NCBI RefSeq assembly: GCF_020360975.1
Contig: NW_025408671.1
Span: 3,038,001 to 3,102,000 of the forward strand
Direction: 5' to 3'
Length of the DNA stretch: 64,000 nt
Source of the DNA: Hirsutella rhossiliensis
Lineage: Eukaryota > Ascomycota > Sordariomycetes > Hypocreales > Ophiocordycipitaceae
The position numbers were made by a program, and so were the translations under genes. The stretch's first letter is position 1. Each line of letters opens with the position of its first letter. Shown piece by piece: positions 34,573 through 45,004 of the stretch. The notes beneath the pieces are model-generated. The model saw only the letters and a list, made by a program, of their open reading frames with translations. It had not been told where the DNA came from and did not search any database.

Positions 34573-35160
34573 ATGTCGTCGGCCGCGTCGTCGGGCACCA
34601 AGACGGCGACCAAGAGGCTCGTCCGCGAGCTCGACATCTGGCGCAAGGAGCAAGAGGCCGAACAGGGCATTGAGCGCCTCGGACCCGTGGGCGAGGACAA
34701 CCTCCTCGAGTGGCAGGCCGTCATCAACGGCCACGGCATCGGCGGCGGCTACGACTGTGCGTCTCCCCCTCTCCTCTCCTCTCCCCTCCCCTCCTCTCTC
34801 TCCCCGGCTGACTCGGGCGCATGCAAACAAAAAGCCGGCCGCTGGCTCCTAACCATCACCATCCCGCCCGCGTACCCCCTCCAGCCGCCGCGGATGCTCT
34901 TCGCAACGCCCGTCGTGCACCCCAACGTGGCGCTGCGCGGCGGCGACATCTGCCTCGACCTGCTCAAGGACGCCTGGACGCCCGCCTACAGCGTGCTCGA
35001 GTGCGTCCGCGCCGTGCGCATGCTGCTCGCCTGTCCCGAGACGGACAGCCCCCTCAACGTCGACGTCGCCGCCCTGCTGCGCCAGGGCGATCGCGTCGGC
35101 TCCGCCCGCCTCGTCGAGTGCTGGTGTGCCGACGAGGGGGGGAGGTATGATGGGCCATGA
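34573..35160 (+). CDS. PEX4: Peroxisomal ubiquitin-conjugating enzyme E2 (Pex4 type)
   Basis: Two exons, 34573-34756 and 34835-35160, 169 residues. Pex4 mono-ubiquitinates the import receptor Pex5 at the peroxisome, together with Pex22, so that the receptor can be recycled. The E2 fold is clear: an N-terminal helix (KRLVRELDIWRKEQ), RWLLTITIPPAYPLQPPRML with the PxxPP loop, HPNV, and the active-site cysteine in GGDICLDLLKDAWTP (34939-34983), then AYSVLECVRAVRMLL and SPLNVDVAALLR. The lack of GLCQ-type canonical E2 sequence and the DxCLDLLK form fit fungal Pex4. The 78-base intron (34757-34834) has no stop in frame, so unspliced mRNA would add 26 residues before the catalytic core. Confidence 0.85.
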   Translation: MSSAASSGTKTATKRLVRELDIWRKEQEAEQGIERLGPVGEDNLLEWQAVINGHGIGGGYDCASPPLLSSPLPSSLSPADSGACKQKAGRWLLTITIPPAYPLQPPRMLFATPVVHPNVALRGGDICLDLLKDAWTPAYSVLECVRAVRMLLACPETDSPLNVDVAALLRQGDRVGSARLVECWCADEGGRYDGP

Positions 35161-35878
35161 GGACGGGGGGGGCCGGCGAGGCGGACGGGAGCGAGGGGGG
35201 AGGGGGACGGCGGGGAAGTGAGACGAGGTCAGATGGGGACGTGGTTTGCTTTCGCTGTGCTTGGCTGCGCATGCTGGGCTACATTGGCTTTGCTTGTTGG
35301 ACTCACGGCTGTTGGTATATCTGGTGGCGGCATCGCAGGGCGCATTCTCTTTCACCCGCAATCAAAAACACTCACACCCCAGTGACGCGTGTCCAGACGT
35401 GGCGGCCATGGTGATGCATCCAGTCAAGTTTGCGCATCCCGTCTATACCAGCCCATTCTGCCAAGACCTCTCCCTCGCGCAGAGTGCCGTGTATCTAAGA
35501 AACAGGACAAATTCAAACAAGAAAAAGACGAAGAAATCACAAGGTCCGACCCCAGCCGGCCAAGCCCACATTGCAAACAGGGAAGCAAGCATCACCGTTA
35601 GAGGGGCCGGGGGCGAGCAAGTCGCTGCCGCCATGCTTCCCTTATCCATACATCGGAGTCCTCCGACAGACTCCCAAACCCTTGCTTTTTTTTTGCACCT
35701 CCCCCCTCTTCCCCAGGTTTTGATGATGGAGATTGATGTCAAATATGCATACATGAGATGTGTGTGCGCTGCAAGCCGATCTGTTCCCTCCTGGCCCGCG
35801 GGAAGCAGACCAGACTCTTTCGAAAGGGCTTCTTTCTTCTCGTACCCCTCCCCTCCCCTGTCTTTATTACACTGCGCA
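35161..35878. other. Convergent 3' spacer between PEX4 and MNN9
   Basis: No supported gene, RNA gene or notable repeat. Confidence 0.6.
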
Positions 35879-37071
35879 TCACTCATTGTAGTGGTAGACC
35901 TGTTGCGCCGCCACAATTAGCCGGGCCATCTCGATGTTGGAGTCGCCGGCCGTGCATCTCCACTCACCTTGTAGTTGGGAAGCCCGTACGGCTGCCACCC
36001 TAGTCTCTTGGCCATCTTGGCAAACCCCTCCGTCTCGATCAGGTGGTAAAAGGCAAAGGGCGGGAACATGGCGCCATCCCGGTGCACGTCCGCCTTGACT
36101 AGCAGGGCCGTGCCGCCAACGCCGTCGAGCGGGACCGTCAGGTCCTTGTCGCCGCCGGGGGTGCTCATGTGGGCCATCAGAGTGCGATACGTGGCCATTT
36201 CGGCGTACCCCTCGAGCAAGATATCGTCGGGCCCCATGGTGGTGGCCATCTTTGTTGCAATGTCGCTGTCCTGCCAGCTGTTGTAGTCGTATGGACGCTC
36301 GTCTTTTTTCTTGGTGTCCTGGTTGTAGAAGCGCTGGAAGCAGTTGGCGACAATGACGGGCTTGTCGTGCTTTGCCAGGTCTTGGATGAGCGTCGGCGGG
36401 AATTCGACAATGTCCGAGTCGAGCCACAGCACCCACGACGTGGCGGGGCCGAGGGTGGTGAAGAGGAGCGAGTTGCGGGCCTTTGCCATGACGGCCCGCC
36501 GTTCCTTTTGATTGGACATTTTGTGGCGCTCGCTCTCGTCCTGGGAGCTGAGGGCCGGGTCAAAGTCCTGGCGCAGGATGATGATGCTCTTGAAGCGGTT
36601 GGCTTCGGGGCCGCGCTTCTGCGTCTGCTCAATCTGCTGTTGCAGGGCCGCCGTGGCCGCGTTGCCCTCCTTGGTCTTGGGCAGGATGAAGCCGATGGTG
36701 ATGAGGTCGTGGGGGTAGCTCAGCCGCAGCAGGTTGTCCCAGTACTCCTGGTAGAAGCGCGCCATGGGCGACAGGATGAGGATGTTCTCGCGGTTCTCGA
36801 TCGGGCGCGGCGTGACGGTGACGTGGTTGAGGTTGTATCGCGTGACGGGCGGGGGGCCGGCATGGTCTCCGGATCGCGACCTGGCCTTTCGGTAGGGCAG
36901 CGTAGGGGGCGACAAGTGATGCTGCGCGGTGGCAGCGGCGGGCCGGCCGGGGGCGGCGGGTTTCGAGGGCGAGATGAGGAAGACGAAGATGAAGATGCAA
37001 AGGACGGCGCCCAAGGCGAGGGTGCAGGGGTTCGCCTTCTTAAGACGGACTGACCCCATGGGTCGGGCCAT
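35879..37071 (-). CDS. MNN9: Golgi mannosyltransferase complex subunit, Mnn9/Anp1/Van1 family
   Basis: Two exons, 37071-35968 and 35899-35879, 374 residues. The 68-base intron joins GLPNYK to the short C-terminal VYHYNE, the family-like ending; an acceptor 30 bases earlier on the mRNA would add a ten-residue insert and is less likely. Mnn9 is the core of the mannan polymerase complexes that extend the alpha-1,6 N-glycan backbone in the cis-Golgi. It is a type II membrane protein: a basic start, then TLALGAVLCIFIFVFLI at about 16-33. Family blocks are NILILSPMARFYQEYWDNLL, FKSIIILRQDFDP, and the metal-binding DSD in WVLWLDSDIVEFPP, followed by ILLEGYAEM and VGGTALLVKADVHRDGAMFP. Confidence 0.9.
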
Positions 37072-37912
37072 GGGGGGCGATGGAGACGGCTGCCGTCGTC
37101 ACGCAGCGGCGGTCGGCGGTGGGAGCATGGACTGGCTCGGCGGCGACGGGGATCATCAACGACGGCCGCGCGACCTGGCCCGACGGGAGCGGAGGGAGCT
37201 GGCGGCGAGAGCGGATCGCGAGAGGGGAGGCGGCCCTGTCGAAGGCGAGGGAGGAGCGCCGGCGGCGCGGCCAGTTGCAGGCGAAGCAGCGGCACGGGGA
37301 GAGGGAGCCTACGCCTGGACCTGCTTGTCGTCAATGGCTCGGGCGGGCAGCGAGCGGGTTCGTCGTCGGCGAGGGAGGTGGCGAGCGCGCTGGGAGGCCA
37401 GCTAATGCTCGGTGCAAATACGACGATGGCCTGTAACGAATCGTGGGAGATGGGCCCTCTGGATTCTGGTTTCTGGCTTCTGATTCGCTCACAGGTTGCG
37501 TCACGTGGCACCGTCGCGACTGTGGCCGGCCCCCACTGGCGTCTTGTCTCTTGTCTCTTGTCTCTTGTCCGTGTCTACGACACACACAAGCGGGCAAGCC
37601 AGTCTCTGCAGCCTGCATTCAGCCGCAACAGCCGGCAAGGACCTAGGTGTTGCATCCGATACACCATCCAGTATCCATGGGATTGATTGCCGGCCGAGAC
37701 ATCATTGTCCCAAGAGACCGGTCAGTTCGGAAATCCGTTAGAATCGGTCGATCCAACCTGAGCGCCGGGAAGCGCAACCTCGAGTTCGTCAAGGCAGATA
37801 CAAGTATCCCCGTGGCGCACGTCCCACAAGTACTACCAATCTGCCGGGTTTTGGGTATCTTGTTATGAGCCAGATGCCGGGAACAACATTGGAAAGCGCG
37901 TGGTCTATCTTG
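37072..37912. other. Upstream region of MNN9 and start of AT-richer stretch
   Basis: No supported gene. It includes a 7-base tandem repeat at 37543. Base composition falls from GC-rich to mixed after about 37.7 kb. Confidence 0.55.
37543..37570 (+). repeat. Four tandem copies of a 7-base unit (CTTGTCT)
   Basis: Four head-to-tail copies; the last ends CC instead of CT. Confidence 0.9.
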
Positions 37913-38447
37913 TCAGTTCAAGGGCGGGAACTCATAGCTGATCGGGTCGTATCCCTCATTCAGCAAATACAGCATCTCCCATCTCCGCACATTTAAGCCG
38001 CTCTTCTCCAGAGACAGCCTCTCTGCGCTGGTCTCATGGATGCCACAGATTTCAGCATGGAGAGAATCAAAGACTGTTTGTGGGATGAACAGATCACGAC
38101 ATATATTCGCAATAGAAGCGCAGCGCTCAGACAGCAGCCCGACGCCTGTTACACATGGAGACTTGGATTGGATCGACATAATGATCGCCGATAAACAAGT
38201 CGGCGGCGTCATTGACCTGGAATGCGGTGGCTACTTCCCTCCATCTTGCTGCACATAGCCGCCAGTCTGGCGGCAAGCAAATGTGAACCGTTCTGTCGTC
38301 ACCATTCGGTAGCGGCGCAGCGCCGAGACCGCATAATTTGGTGCGCACATTCTCCGCGCCTACGCCGCGCCCCCCTCTGCGCCCACTGCGTATACATTGC
38401 AAAGTGAAGCTATTCGCACCCACGGGCACGAAGGCATATACAGACAT
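37913..38447 (-). pseudogene. Broken protein-like frames, family unknown
   Basis: Two overlapping minus-strand frames look protein-like but do not join. The upstream one includes RWREVATAFQVNDAADLFIGDHYVDPIQ; the downstream one includes GVGLLSERCASIANICRDLF and ends YDPISYEFPPLN. The change of frame falls near 38160-38180, where no intron of normal length fits. This may be a decayed gene, or two unrelated chance frames. I do not recognise a family. Confidence 0.25.
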
Positions 38448-38867
38448 AGAGGCTGCTTACGTCGATTCCATGTATTCGTGCTTGAGGCTCAACGATGCGT
38501 TATTTCGTCGAATTGAACCCTGCCCGCCCGCCTGCCTGTCCTTAAGAGAGTTCGTCTATATATAAATCTCGCTATGCCTCTTCCTCCTCTTAGACGGCCT
38601 ATTCCACCTTATCCTATAGATCCTCCTACGAGGGCTCTTATAAGGGCGGCTTACATCGCAATCTTCTTTCTTGCGTACGACGCTACGCGTGAAATTGGCC
38701 ATTTCGAGCACAATTGTCACTCGGTGACAGCATGGCTCAAGTTTAAATGCGATGTACCCCATAAGTGAAACTGCCAAGCGCTTTTCTTAGACGGATTGTC
38801 TAGACACCCAACCCTTTCCCCAAAACAGGATTATGATTGCCGTTATGCCGCTAATACACATCAAGCT
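38448..38867. other. AT-richer stretch without a supported gene
   Basis: A short plus-strand frame at 38574-38768 (starting MPLPPLRRPIPPYP) is protein-like in composition but unrecognised; it might be a transposon relic. No terminal repeats were found. Confidence 0.4.
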
Positions 38868-39989
38868 TTATTCTTTATCTGGCCAGCTAATTGCCCATTT
38901 ATAGCTGTCGGCTTCTTTATATCTGCGGCTAATTTCTCTTCGCGGAATCGTCCAGTTGTGGGTTGCAAGCCACTGGTGCATACCCTTGCTCAAAATGTAT
39001 TCGAGGAAAATATGACGAAAATCAGCATCGCTAGATGACTGTACTATAGTCATCCATGTACCGGCAGCTGAAGACCACAAGCAATGCCGAAGAGATGTAA
39101 TATATGAGATTCGGTCCTCCAGAAGAGTTTCACTCGGCGGTAAAAGGGGAGGGTCGAGGCAAATCAGACGTGGAAAGCCAGCAGCTAACTGAATGGGGAC
39201 CTTCGCGGCAAAGCCCCAGTCAATGATGCTTGAAAGTATTAGCAATGGTGCCCACGTGATTTCAAGAGTAAATTACCCAGTAATATTCTGTGCCGAGTCC
39301 ACCAGTATGTTCTGCGGTGATAGATCTCCATGGTCCATAGCAAACGGAGCATCCTCTAGCTCCGGATGAAGCACGCTGGTGAGGATGGCTTGCTGATCAT
39401 GGCAGTCTTGTTCGGTTAGACCTGGAAGGTGGCCATCGCACACTCGACGGCGCCTGTTGGAGATTATCCTCTCGAAATGTCCTATAGCACTAGTCCCTAC
39501 TACAATCAGCTAGTTTCTAAATAGACAAGAGAGAAACGTAGTTATTTCCCTGGTGCACTCAATAAGTGATGCTTGTATCAGCGATACCTGAGCTAGTATC
39601 TTATCTCGCACCGGTCGCGAAGGGCACCTCGCAGACCAAGAGAGCGGTGCGCCTGCGATCCATGATAACGCGATAAAAGGGTATCCAATCACGTTTTCAA
39701 AAGTTAGGGTAGATCCCCGGAGCTTTGGTGCCCAAAGGAAGCCGTTAGTCCCGAGCTCTCGCAGTACTTCGATTTCGTCCTGCAATGTGCGTATGATGGC
39801 TTCCTGGGGAGCGTCCCGCATAAAAAGCGGTATCCGAATGGCCCAAGTTCCCCCATCCGGAAAGTCTGCCTTAAAAACGCGGCACTGGCCACCATCAAAA
39901 TGTTTGTCCAAAACTGGTGCTTGACCGTCCAGTCGAAGCAATGATATGGCAAGAGGCAGTTTCTCTGGGTGAAGAAGCCGATCGTTCAT
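38868..39989 (-). CDS. Aminoglycoside phosphotransferase (APH)-like kinase
   Basis: Proposed exons 39989-39588, 39509-39277 and 39228-38868 give 331 residues in one frame. The protein-kinase-like APH fold is indicated by a nucleotide-loop region (GGQCRVFKADFPDGGTWAIRIPL), EIEVLRELGTNGFLWAPKLRG, the hinge PFIALSWIAGAPLSW, the catalytic loop MDHGDLSPQNILVD and the metal-binding IIDWGFA. Fungi carry many such genes of unknown substrate; drug resistance should not be assumed. The first intron is uncertain: the version that keeps the frame removes a segment (SLIQASLIECT) that itself looks like the family's helix, so a frameshift is possible. The gene is more AT-rich than its neighbours, hinting at transfer or relaxed selection. 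Confidence 0.6.
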
Positions 39990-40766
39990 CTGTCTTTAGC
40001 TTTTGGGACGATTGTCCCAGTAGCGCACTTTGTCGAGGGATTCAGCGCGGTGACTACAGCCACGACAGGTTGCTCGCGGAGGAATAACTAGGTATTAGAT
40101 CGGGTGTTGCGTTAGGGTGGGGAAACGGGGCTTAATATATCTTGGACAACCCGGCTAATTTGTTAGAGGTATTTACATTTGTTTCCCCTCGACAAGCAAG
40201 AGTCGAGTCAAATCCTCCTCCACAGCCACCGCCATGCGCAGCAATGCCCCTCGTTACACACCAGATGAGCAAGACGACCCAATTGTCTTTGGAGGCCCTG
40301 TGTTGACGAATCAGACGTTAAGATGCTTCCAGCTCCCGTACTTTCTTGTCTATTTTTTTGTTTACTTTTTGATATCCAGACTTCTCTCTTCATATTTGTG
40401 CCTGATTCGAAACTTACCTATGTACCTAGGTACCGTACTTAGGTGGCTAAGCAGTTCTTGCTCGCCTTACGTAAGGACATGCTGCTGGCTTGTTCCTCGT
40501 ACCTTGTACCTCGCATGTGCCAAATCCCTGCCAGCTGCCAGCAAGCGTATTATCGGCCAAATGCACAGCTTCCAGCAATTCTCCACACCAAGTGGCTATC
40601 CGTCTCAGCCTCATCAACGCAAAACCGCAAGCAAGGGCCCAAAACATCAGGCAGCTCGCGTCCTCGTCCTCTCTCTCTCTCGCCACACGCGGGCAATCCC
40701 CTCCCTTCGGCCGTCGCCCTGCGCTGACCCATCACTCCGTCAGGCTTGTCACTTTCCCTGCCTGCC
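39990..40766. promoter_or_regulatory. Divergent region between the APH-like gene and YRA1
   Basis: No supported gene. It contains the perfect palindrome at 40422 and a CT-rich stretch (about 40660-40690) just upstream of YRA1. Confidence 0.5.
40422..40433. repeat. Perfect 12-base palindrome, GTACCTAGGTAC
   Basis: Self-complementary over 12 bases, about 335 bases upstream of the YRA1 start codon. It is flanked by further ACCTA/TAGGT half-sites. Confidence 0.9.
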
Positions 40767-42135
40767 ATGGCCAACAAGATGGACCGCGGGCTCGACGAAA
40801 TCATCGCCGACAGCGTAAGTTCTCCAAGCTCTGCCGCGTCGCATCCAAGGCTGACGTTTCGCGTCCCCTCGCAGCGTGGAGATGGACCCCGCAATCGACG
40901 CGGTGGCGGTGACTCTCGTCGTCGCGAGCGTCAGGATTACCCCCGCGAGGGCGTGAGAAAGGTGAGCTTCCTTGTTTCGTCAACGGTCCTGGTTGACATT
41001 GATCTCGGGCCCAAGCTTCATAGCTAACCAGTCCTACTCTGCTGCAACAGACTTTCCAGCGAGGTGAACCACGAAACCTTGACAGGTTAGTTCCCACATG
41101 CAGCTTCGAAGCGCCCCGTCGACCTCTGCTAATTTTGCCCAGCGAGTGGCTTCACGATCGCTATGAAGCACACCGTCAGTCTCTCCGTTCTTATTTCGTG
41201 CCAGCGAGCGCCCCTTACTCATGCTTTCCAGAGTCCCGCAGAGAGCCCGCACCTCGACGTCGCCGCGAGTCTCCCGTCCACAGGTGCGCAGCCATGCCCG
41301 GTCCAAGCGTCCACGAGGAATTCCCCTACTGATTCACTGCACCTCCAGCGAACCTAGAGGATCGAAGCTTCGAGTCGAAAACATTCACTACGATCTGACC
41401 GAAGACGACTTGGATGTACGCATGCTTGTCCCCCCTTAGGTCCGTCCTGCGGGTGGCTGGCTCACCTTGCACGCAGGAATTGTTCGCAAGGATCGGTCCT
41501 GTCTCGCGTTTGCAGCTGCTGTACGACCGCGCTGGACGCTCCAACGGCACCGCCTACGTGACCTACGAGCATCGAGACGATGCGCAGGAAGCTGTGCGCC
41601 AGTACGATGGGGCAAATGCCAACGGTATGGCCTCCTCGGACTGCTCTCGCGTCGTGGCATACCGCTCACCTGTTGTTTAGGACAGCCCATTCGCTTGACT
41701 TTGCTGCCCGGTGGTCCGTCGCGAAACCCATTTGACACGGCCGTCATGCCCAGCCGCCCCCTGGCAGACCGAATCTCCGCCCCGAGCGGGAGATCGCGCT
41801 CCCTGTCGCCTCGTCGCCGCGTCGACGAGGGCGAGGCGGCCCGCAAAGGTATCGATAGGTATATTCCAGGCGGCGGTAGCCGCTCCAGGAGCCCGATGCC
41901 CCAGCGTCGCGGCGGCCGTCGCCCCGGAGTCCGACGCGAGGCCAATGCTAAAGATGAACAAAGCAACCGCGGGGCCCGAGGCAACCCCCGGTCCAAGAAG
42001 ACGCAAGAGGAGCTTGATGCAGAGATGGAGGACTACTTTGGAGGCGGCGCCGCTCCCGCCCCCGTGGCCGAGCGCGAGCCCACCAACGGCAATGCCCCGG
42101 CTGCTGGGATCGATGACATCGACATGATCGAGTAA
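40767..42135 (+). CDS. mRNA export adaptor Yra1/ALY (RRM protein)
   Basis: Eight exons: 40767-40814, 40875-40961, 41051-41085, 41143-41174, 41232-41283, 41349-41415, 41477-41624 and 41681-42135, 307 residues. All junctions keep one frame. Yra1/ALYREF binds spliced mRNA and hands it to the Mex67-Mtr2 export receptor as part of TREX. The N-terminal box is typical (MDRGLDEIIADS), followed by an Arg/Gly-rich segment. The single RRM is encoded by exons 6-7 (KLRVENIHYDLTEDDLDELF; NGTAYVTYEHRDDAQEAVRQYDG) and ends QPIRLTLLP. The C-terminus is RS-rich, with KKTQEELDAEMEDYFGG and a final conserved acidic end (DDIDMIE). The unusually high intron number for its size may allow splicing-based autoregulation, as known for yeast YRA1; that is inference here. 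Confidence 0.93.
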
Positions 42136-42939
42136 AGGCTCGTTTCTGCACTTTCCATGTACATCGCCAAGATTGTGGAAAGAACCGACGGGCTGTGAGG
42201 GTTTGGGAAGTTGATGGAGGAAATACACAGATTCTGAACGCCGGGATGAGTATCAGATTGTCGCCATATCGCGAAACGCGCTGGGAGGGGTTTCACCCGG
42301 CTCTGGGCATTCACGAGTCGAACACCACGGTGAGCAATACCACTTTCGGCCGCACCGGCCGCGTGCCCAGAATGAGACTGATAAATGTCAGGTCTCGCGT
42401 CACTGGCTTCCTTGAGCGCTACCTTTCAAGTCGGTGTGAGCATGTCCGTCAAGGCTCACGACACATTGTCTTGGATGTGGCTTTGCAGAGCAAGGGATGA
42501 GCTTTGGTTCCAGTCAGTCACTCAGCCAGGAGAAATGATTGTCACGTATATCGTGCGTCGGGCGAGATCCAGACCGCTTCGCTATTCATTAACAACTTGA
42601 TTGCCTAGCCAGCGGCGGTGCCTCTGCGTTGGTATGGCAGCTGGTTGTGGCGGCATGTTTCTTCAGATTTCACAGTGTCTCTGACTCGTCTTGCATAGAT
42701 AGATATCCTTCATCTGTCAAGGCGTGGTACGTGCCAGGTAATCGGAACTTTTGCGCGACTCGTGAATCCGTGACTGTCCACCAAGCGCCTTCGGGAGAGG
42801 GCGTTTTGGCCTTGGCAATCAGGGCCTACCTATACACTTCCGTACAAGATTATACAACAGCCCCTCTGACGACTTGCGTCGATATAGAGCTGAGTCACCC
42901 GTCTGCCGCGTCAGTAGCGCGCATGTGTATGGAGAGTCG
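42136..42939. other. Convergent spacer without a supported gene
   Basis: Between the ends of YRA1 and the minus-strand gene at 42940. No domain, RNA gene or repeat stands out. Confidence 0.6.
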
Positions 42940-44559
42940 CTACGGGATGAGTGCAGCCGTGACGGCCTCGGCCAGCGCTGCAGCCCCAAGAGCTCCCAGC
43001 CCGCCAGCCTTCATATCGAATGTGTCGACGTAGATTCGAGAGCCCGGGACGCTCAGCTTGGACTCGTCCATGGCGTCAGCTCCTTTGTCTGCAGACCCGG
43101 CAACGAATACGCCCTTGCTCGATAAGGCGCCGAAGTGGTCCTTGACCAGACAGCCCGACTCTGACACCTCGGCCATGTCGGCGACTTCGTCCACGCCATC
43201 GGGGACGCCGAACATGGTGCCCGATAAAGAAAATGCCGTGTCCCGGGGTGACGCTCGTGCCGTGGTGAAGAATTGAATTTGCGATCCAGGGGCCGCAAAA
43301 CCAGAGCCCTCCATCGTCTGCACAAAGCGGGCCATGGCCTCTTCCTCGGAATGAACCATGTGAGTCCGCTCCGGATCGAGGGAGAGCAAGCCCTTTTTGG
43401 AGCCCCAGCCGCCGCCGCCGCTCACTGCCCACAGTCAGTGCTTGCCTTTCGAAGCCACGGGCATATCAACCTACGGATCTGATAGAAGCGCCCCCCAGAC
43501 TGATGCAACTGCTCAAGGCACTCGGCGGTCTCCTCGATTGCGTCCCGAGTCAGCGGCTTTCCCTGCAGAATCGGGGTCGGATCAGGCGCATGCTCCAGCG
43601 CTTCGTGGCCGCTGGGCGTAACCATGGCCCAAACCCCCACTGGGCCAGGCGGGGTCCCTGATGCTGGCCTGTGCCTGAACATGGTTTCCACCGCGGCCTC
43701 TAGTTCCGTCGATGCCGGTTCTGACTTCCCGTTGAGGCGGACGCCTCGGATGATGTTTCCAAAACTCTCCGTCACGAAGCGAGGGCGGGTAACGGGCGAT
43801 AGAGGGGCCCAAAGTCCAAGATCTGCTACGGACTGCGCCGGCGTTTCAAGCGACATGCGAATGCGCTGGAAGTGCTTCTCCAAACTTTGGGCCAGCTGAG
43901 GAGACGTGCGCGTCATGTCGAACCGTGAAGTGATGAGCGTGGAAGGCCGGCCGTTTTGAAAGGTTGTTCGCGCCAGGGGAAGTGTGATCCAGGGGCTGCC
44001 AAGATCAAAGGTGAGAGACGATACAGACTCAGAATCTTCCTTGGACTTGGGAGGCTGCGGGAGCCAGAGTTCGGGCAAGGTATCGTCCAGATGGCCCCGC
44101 AGGACGGAGATGCCTTGCAACGTTTCTGATCCCCCAAAGGCCGGTGCCAAATGGTCAACGACGGCGCACAAGACATGGAACTGGCCAACGTGGGCATCCC
44201 CCGCCAGTAGTCGAGCAATCTTCCCCACGAAGGCGCTGTCGCCGACTTGCCTGGCATAGTGTGGTGTTGCGAGAACTACAGCTGCGTTGTGGGCCAGGGG
44301 GTTGGCTAGCACTTCGTCGCTGTCGCCCAACACGGCGAACAGCTGCGCATCATCGCTCTTGGAAGTGTGAGCTTGCAGAATCGACGGAGAAGTGGAGACG
44401 GCATACTTGCTTCTGAGCTGGCGAAAAGTAGGAGAAGCGGGTTTGCTCACTGCCGTCGCGGCTGGAAGAAAGCCATCGCGACTGGGGCGTTGGCTTCGGC
44501 CCCGGTCGTCGACAGAGGGATAGGACGCCGAGGGGCCGCCAAGCCATCCGAGGTGACAT
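42940..44559 (-). CDS. Unrecognised conserved fungal protein with a mitochondrial-type leader, 506 aa
   Basis: Three exons, 44559-44407, 44357-43475 and 43424-42940. The first intron (49 bases) is needed to join the Arg-rich leader MSPRMAWRPLGVLSLCRR to the body; without it the frame closes. The leader lacks acidic residues for ~35 positions, so mitochondrial targeting is likely. The middle has alternating strands and helices (NAAVVLATPHYARQ, FHVLCAVVDHLAP, ISVLRGHLDD), faintly like FIST sensor domains. The third exon opens with a conserved-looking glycine/tryptophan motif, SGGGGWGSKKGLLSLDPE, suggestive of a ligand or cofactor site. I cannot name the family. It is divergent from the valyl-tRNA synthetase gene. 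Confidence 0.75.
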
Positions 44560-45004
44560 TTTCAGGAAGCATTCATTGGCTACCGTGTCTCTGGCGAGAG
44601 CATCAAACGAGTCTTTTTCGAAGTGTTTGGTCGTACAGGAGGTTGTCGACACAAAGTGTGGCTAGTAGGCTGTGGCTGAAGCTTCTAGGTTCGACTGAAG
44701 TCGAGCCCCTGCACCGCCACATCGTCCGGACCCCTCCTCCCCCTCACTATCCCACCTTTTTCTGTATCGCGGGCGGCATCGCAGCCGTGACTCAAAAATT
44801 CGAGGCCCTAGAGATTGACCCAAGGTTGAGTCATCTGTGCCAACCAGCATAAGCCTCAATTCGCCGTGCAGGACAGCGACGGAAGCCCTTATCCCTGGGC
44901 TTCAGCTACAGGCGTACAGCACGACGTTGAGACTCGCCGTTCGAGCGCTTCGGGTGCGCTCTGTTTCCCCAAGACGACTCTGGAAAAGCACCACACTTGC
45001 CACC
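44560..45004. promoter_or_regulatory. Divergent promoter and possible non-AUG leader of valyl-tRNA synthetase
   Basis: 444 bases separate the two start codons. From 44819 the frame of the synthetase ATG (45005) is open with no stop, and just before the ATG it encodes a basic, acid-free stretch typical of a mitochondrial presequence (LRLAVRALRVRSVSPRRLW). See the finding on dual targeting. Confidence 0.6.

Noticed and set aside
38574..38768. A 64-codon frame considered as a transposase fragment
   Set aside because: No DDE motif, terminal repeat or target duplication was found, so a mobile element cannot be supported.
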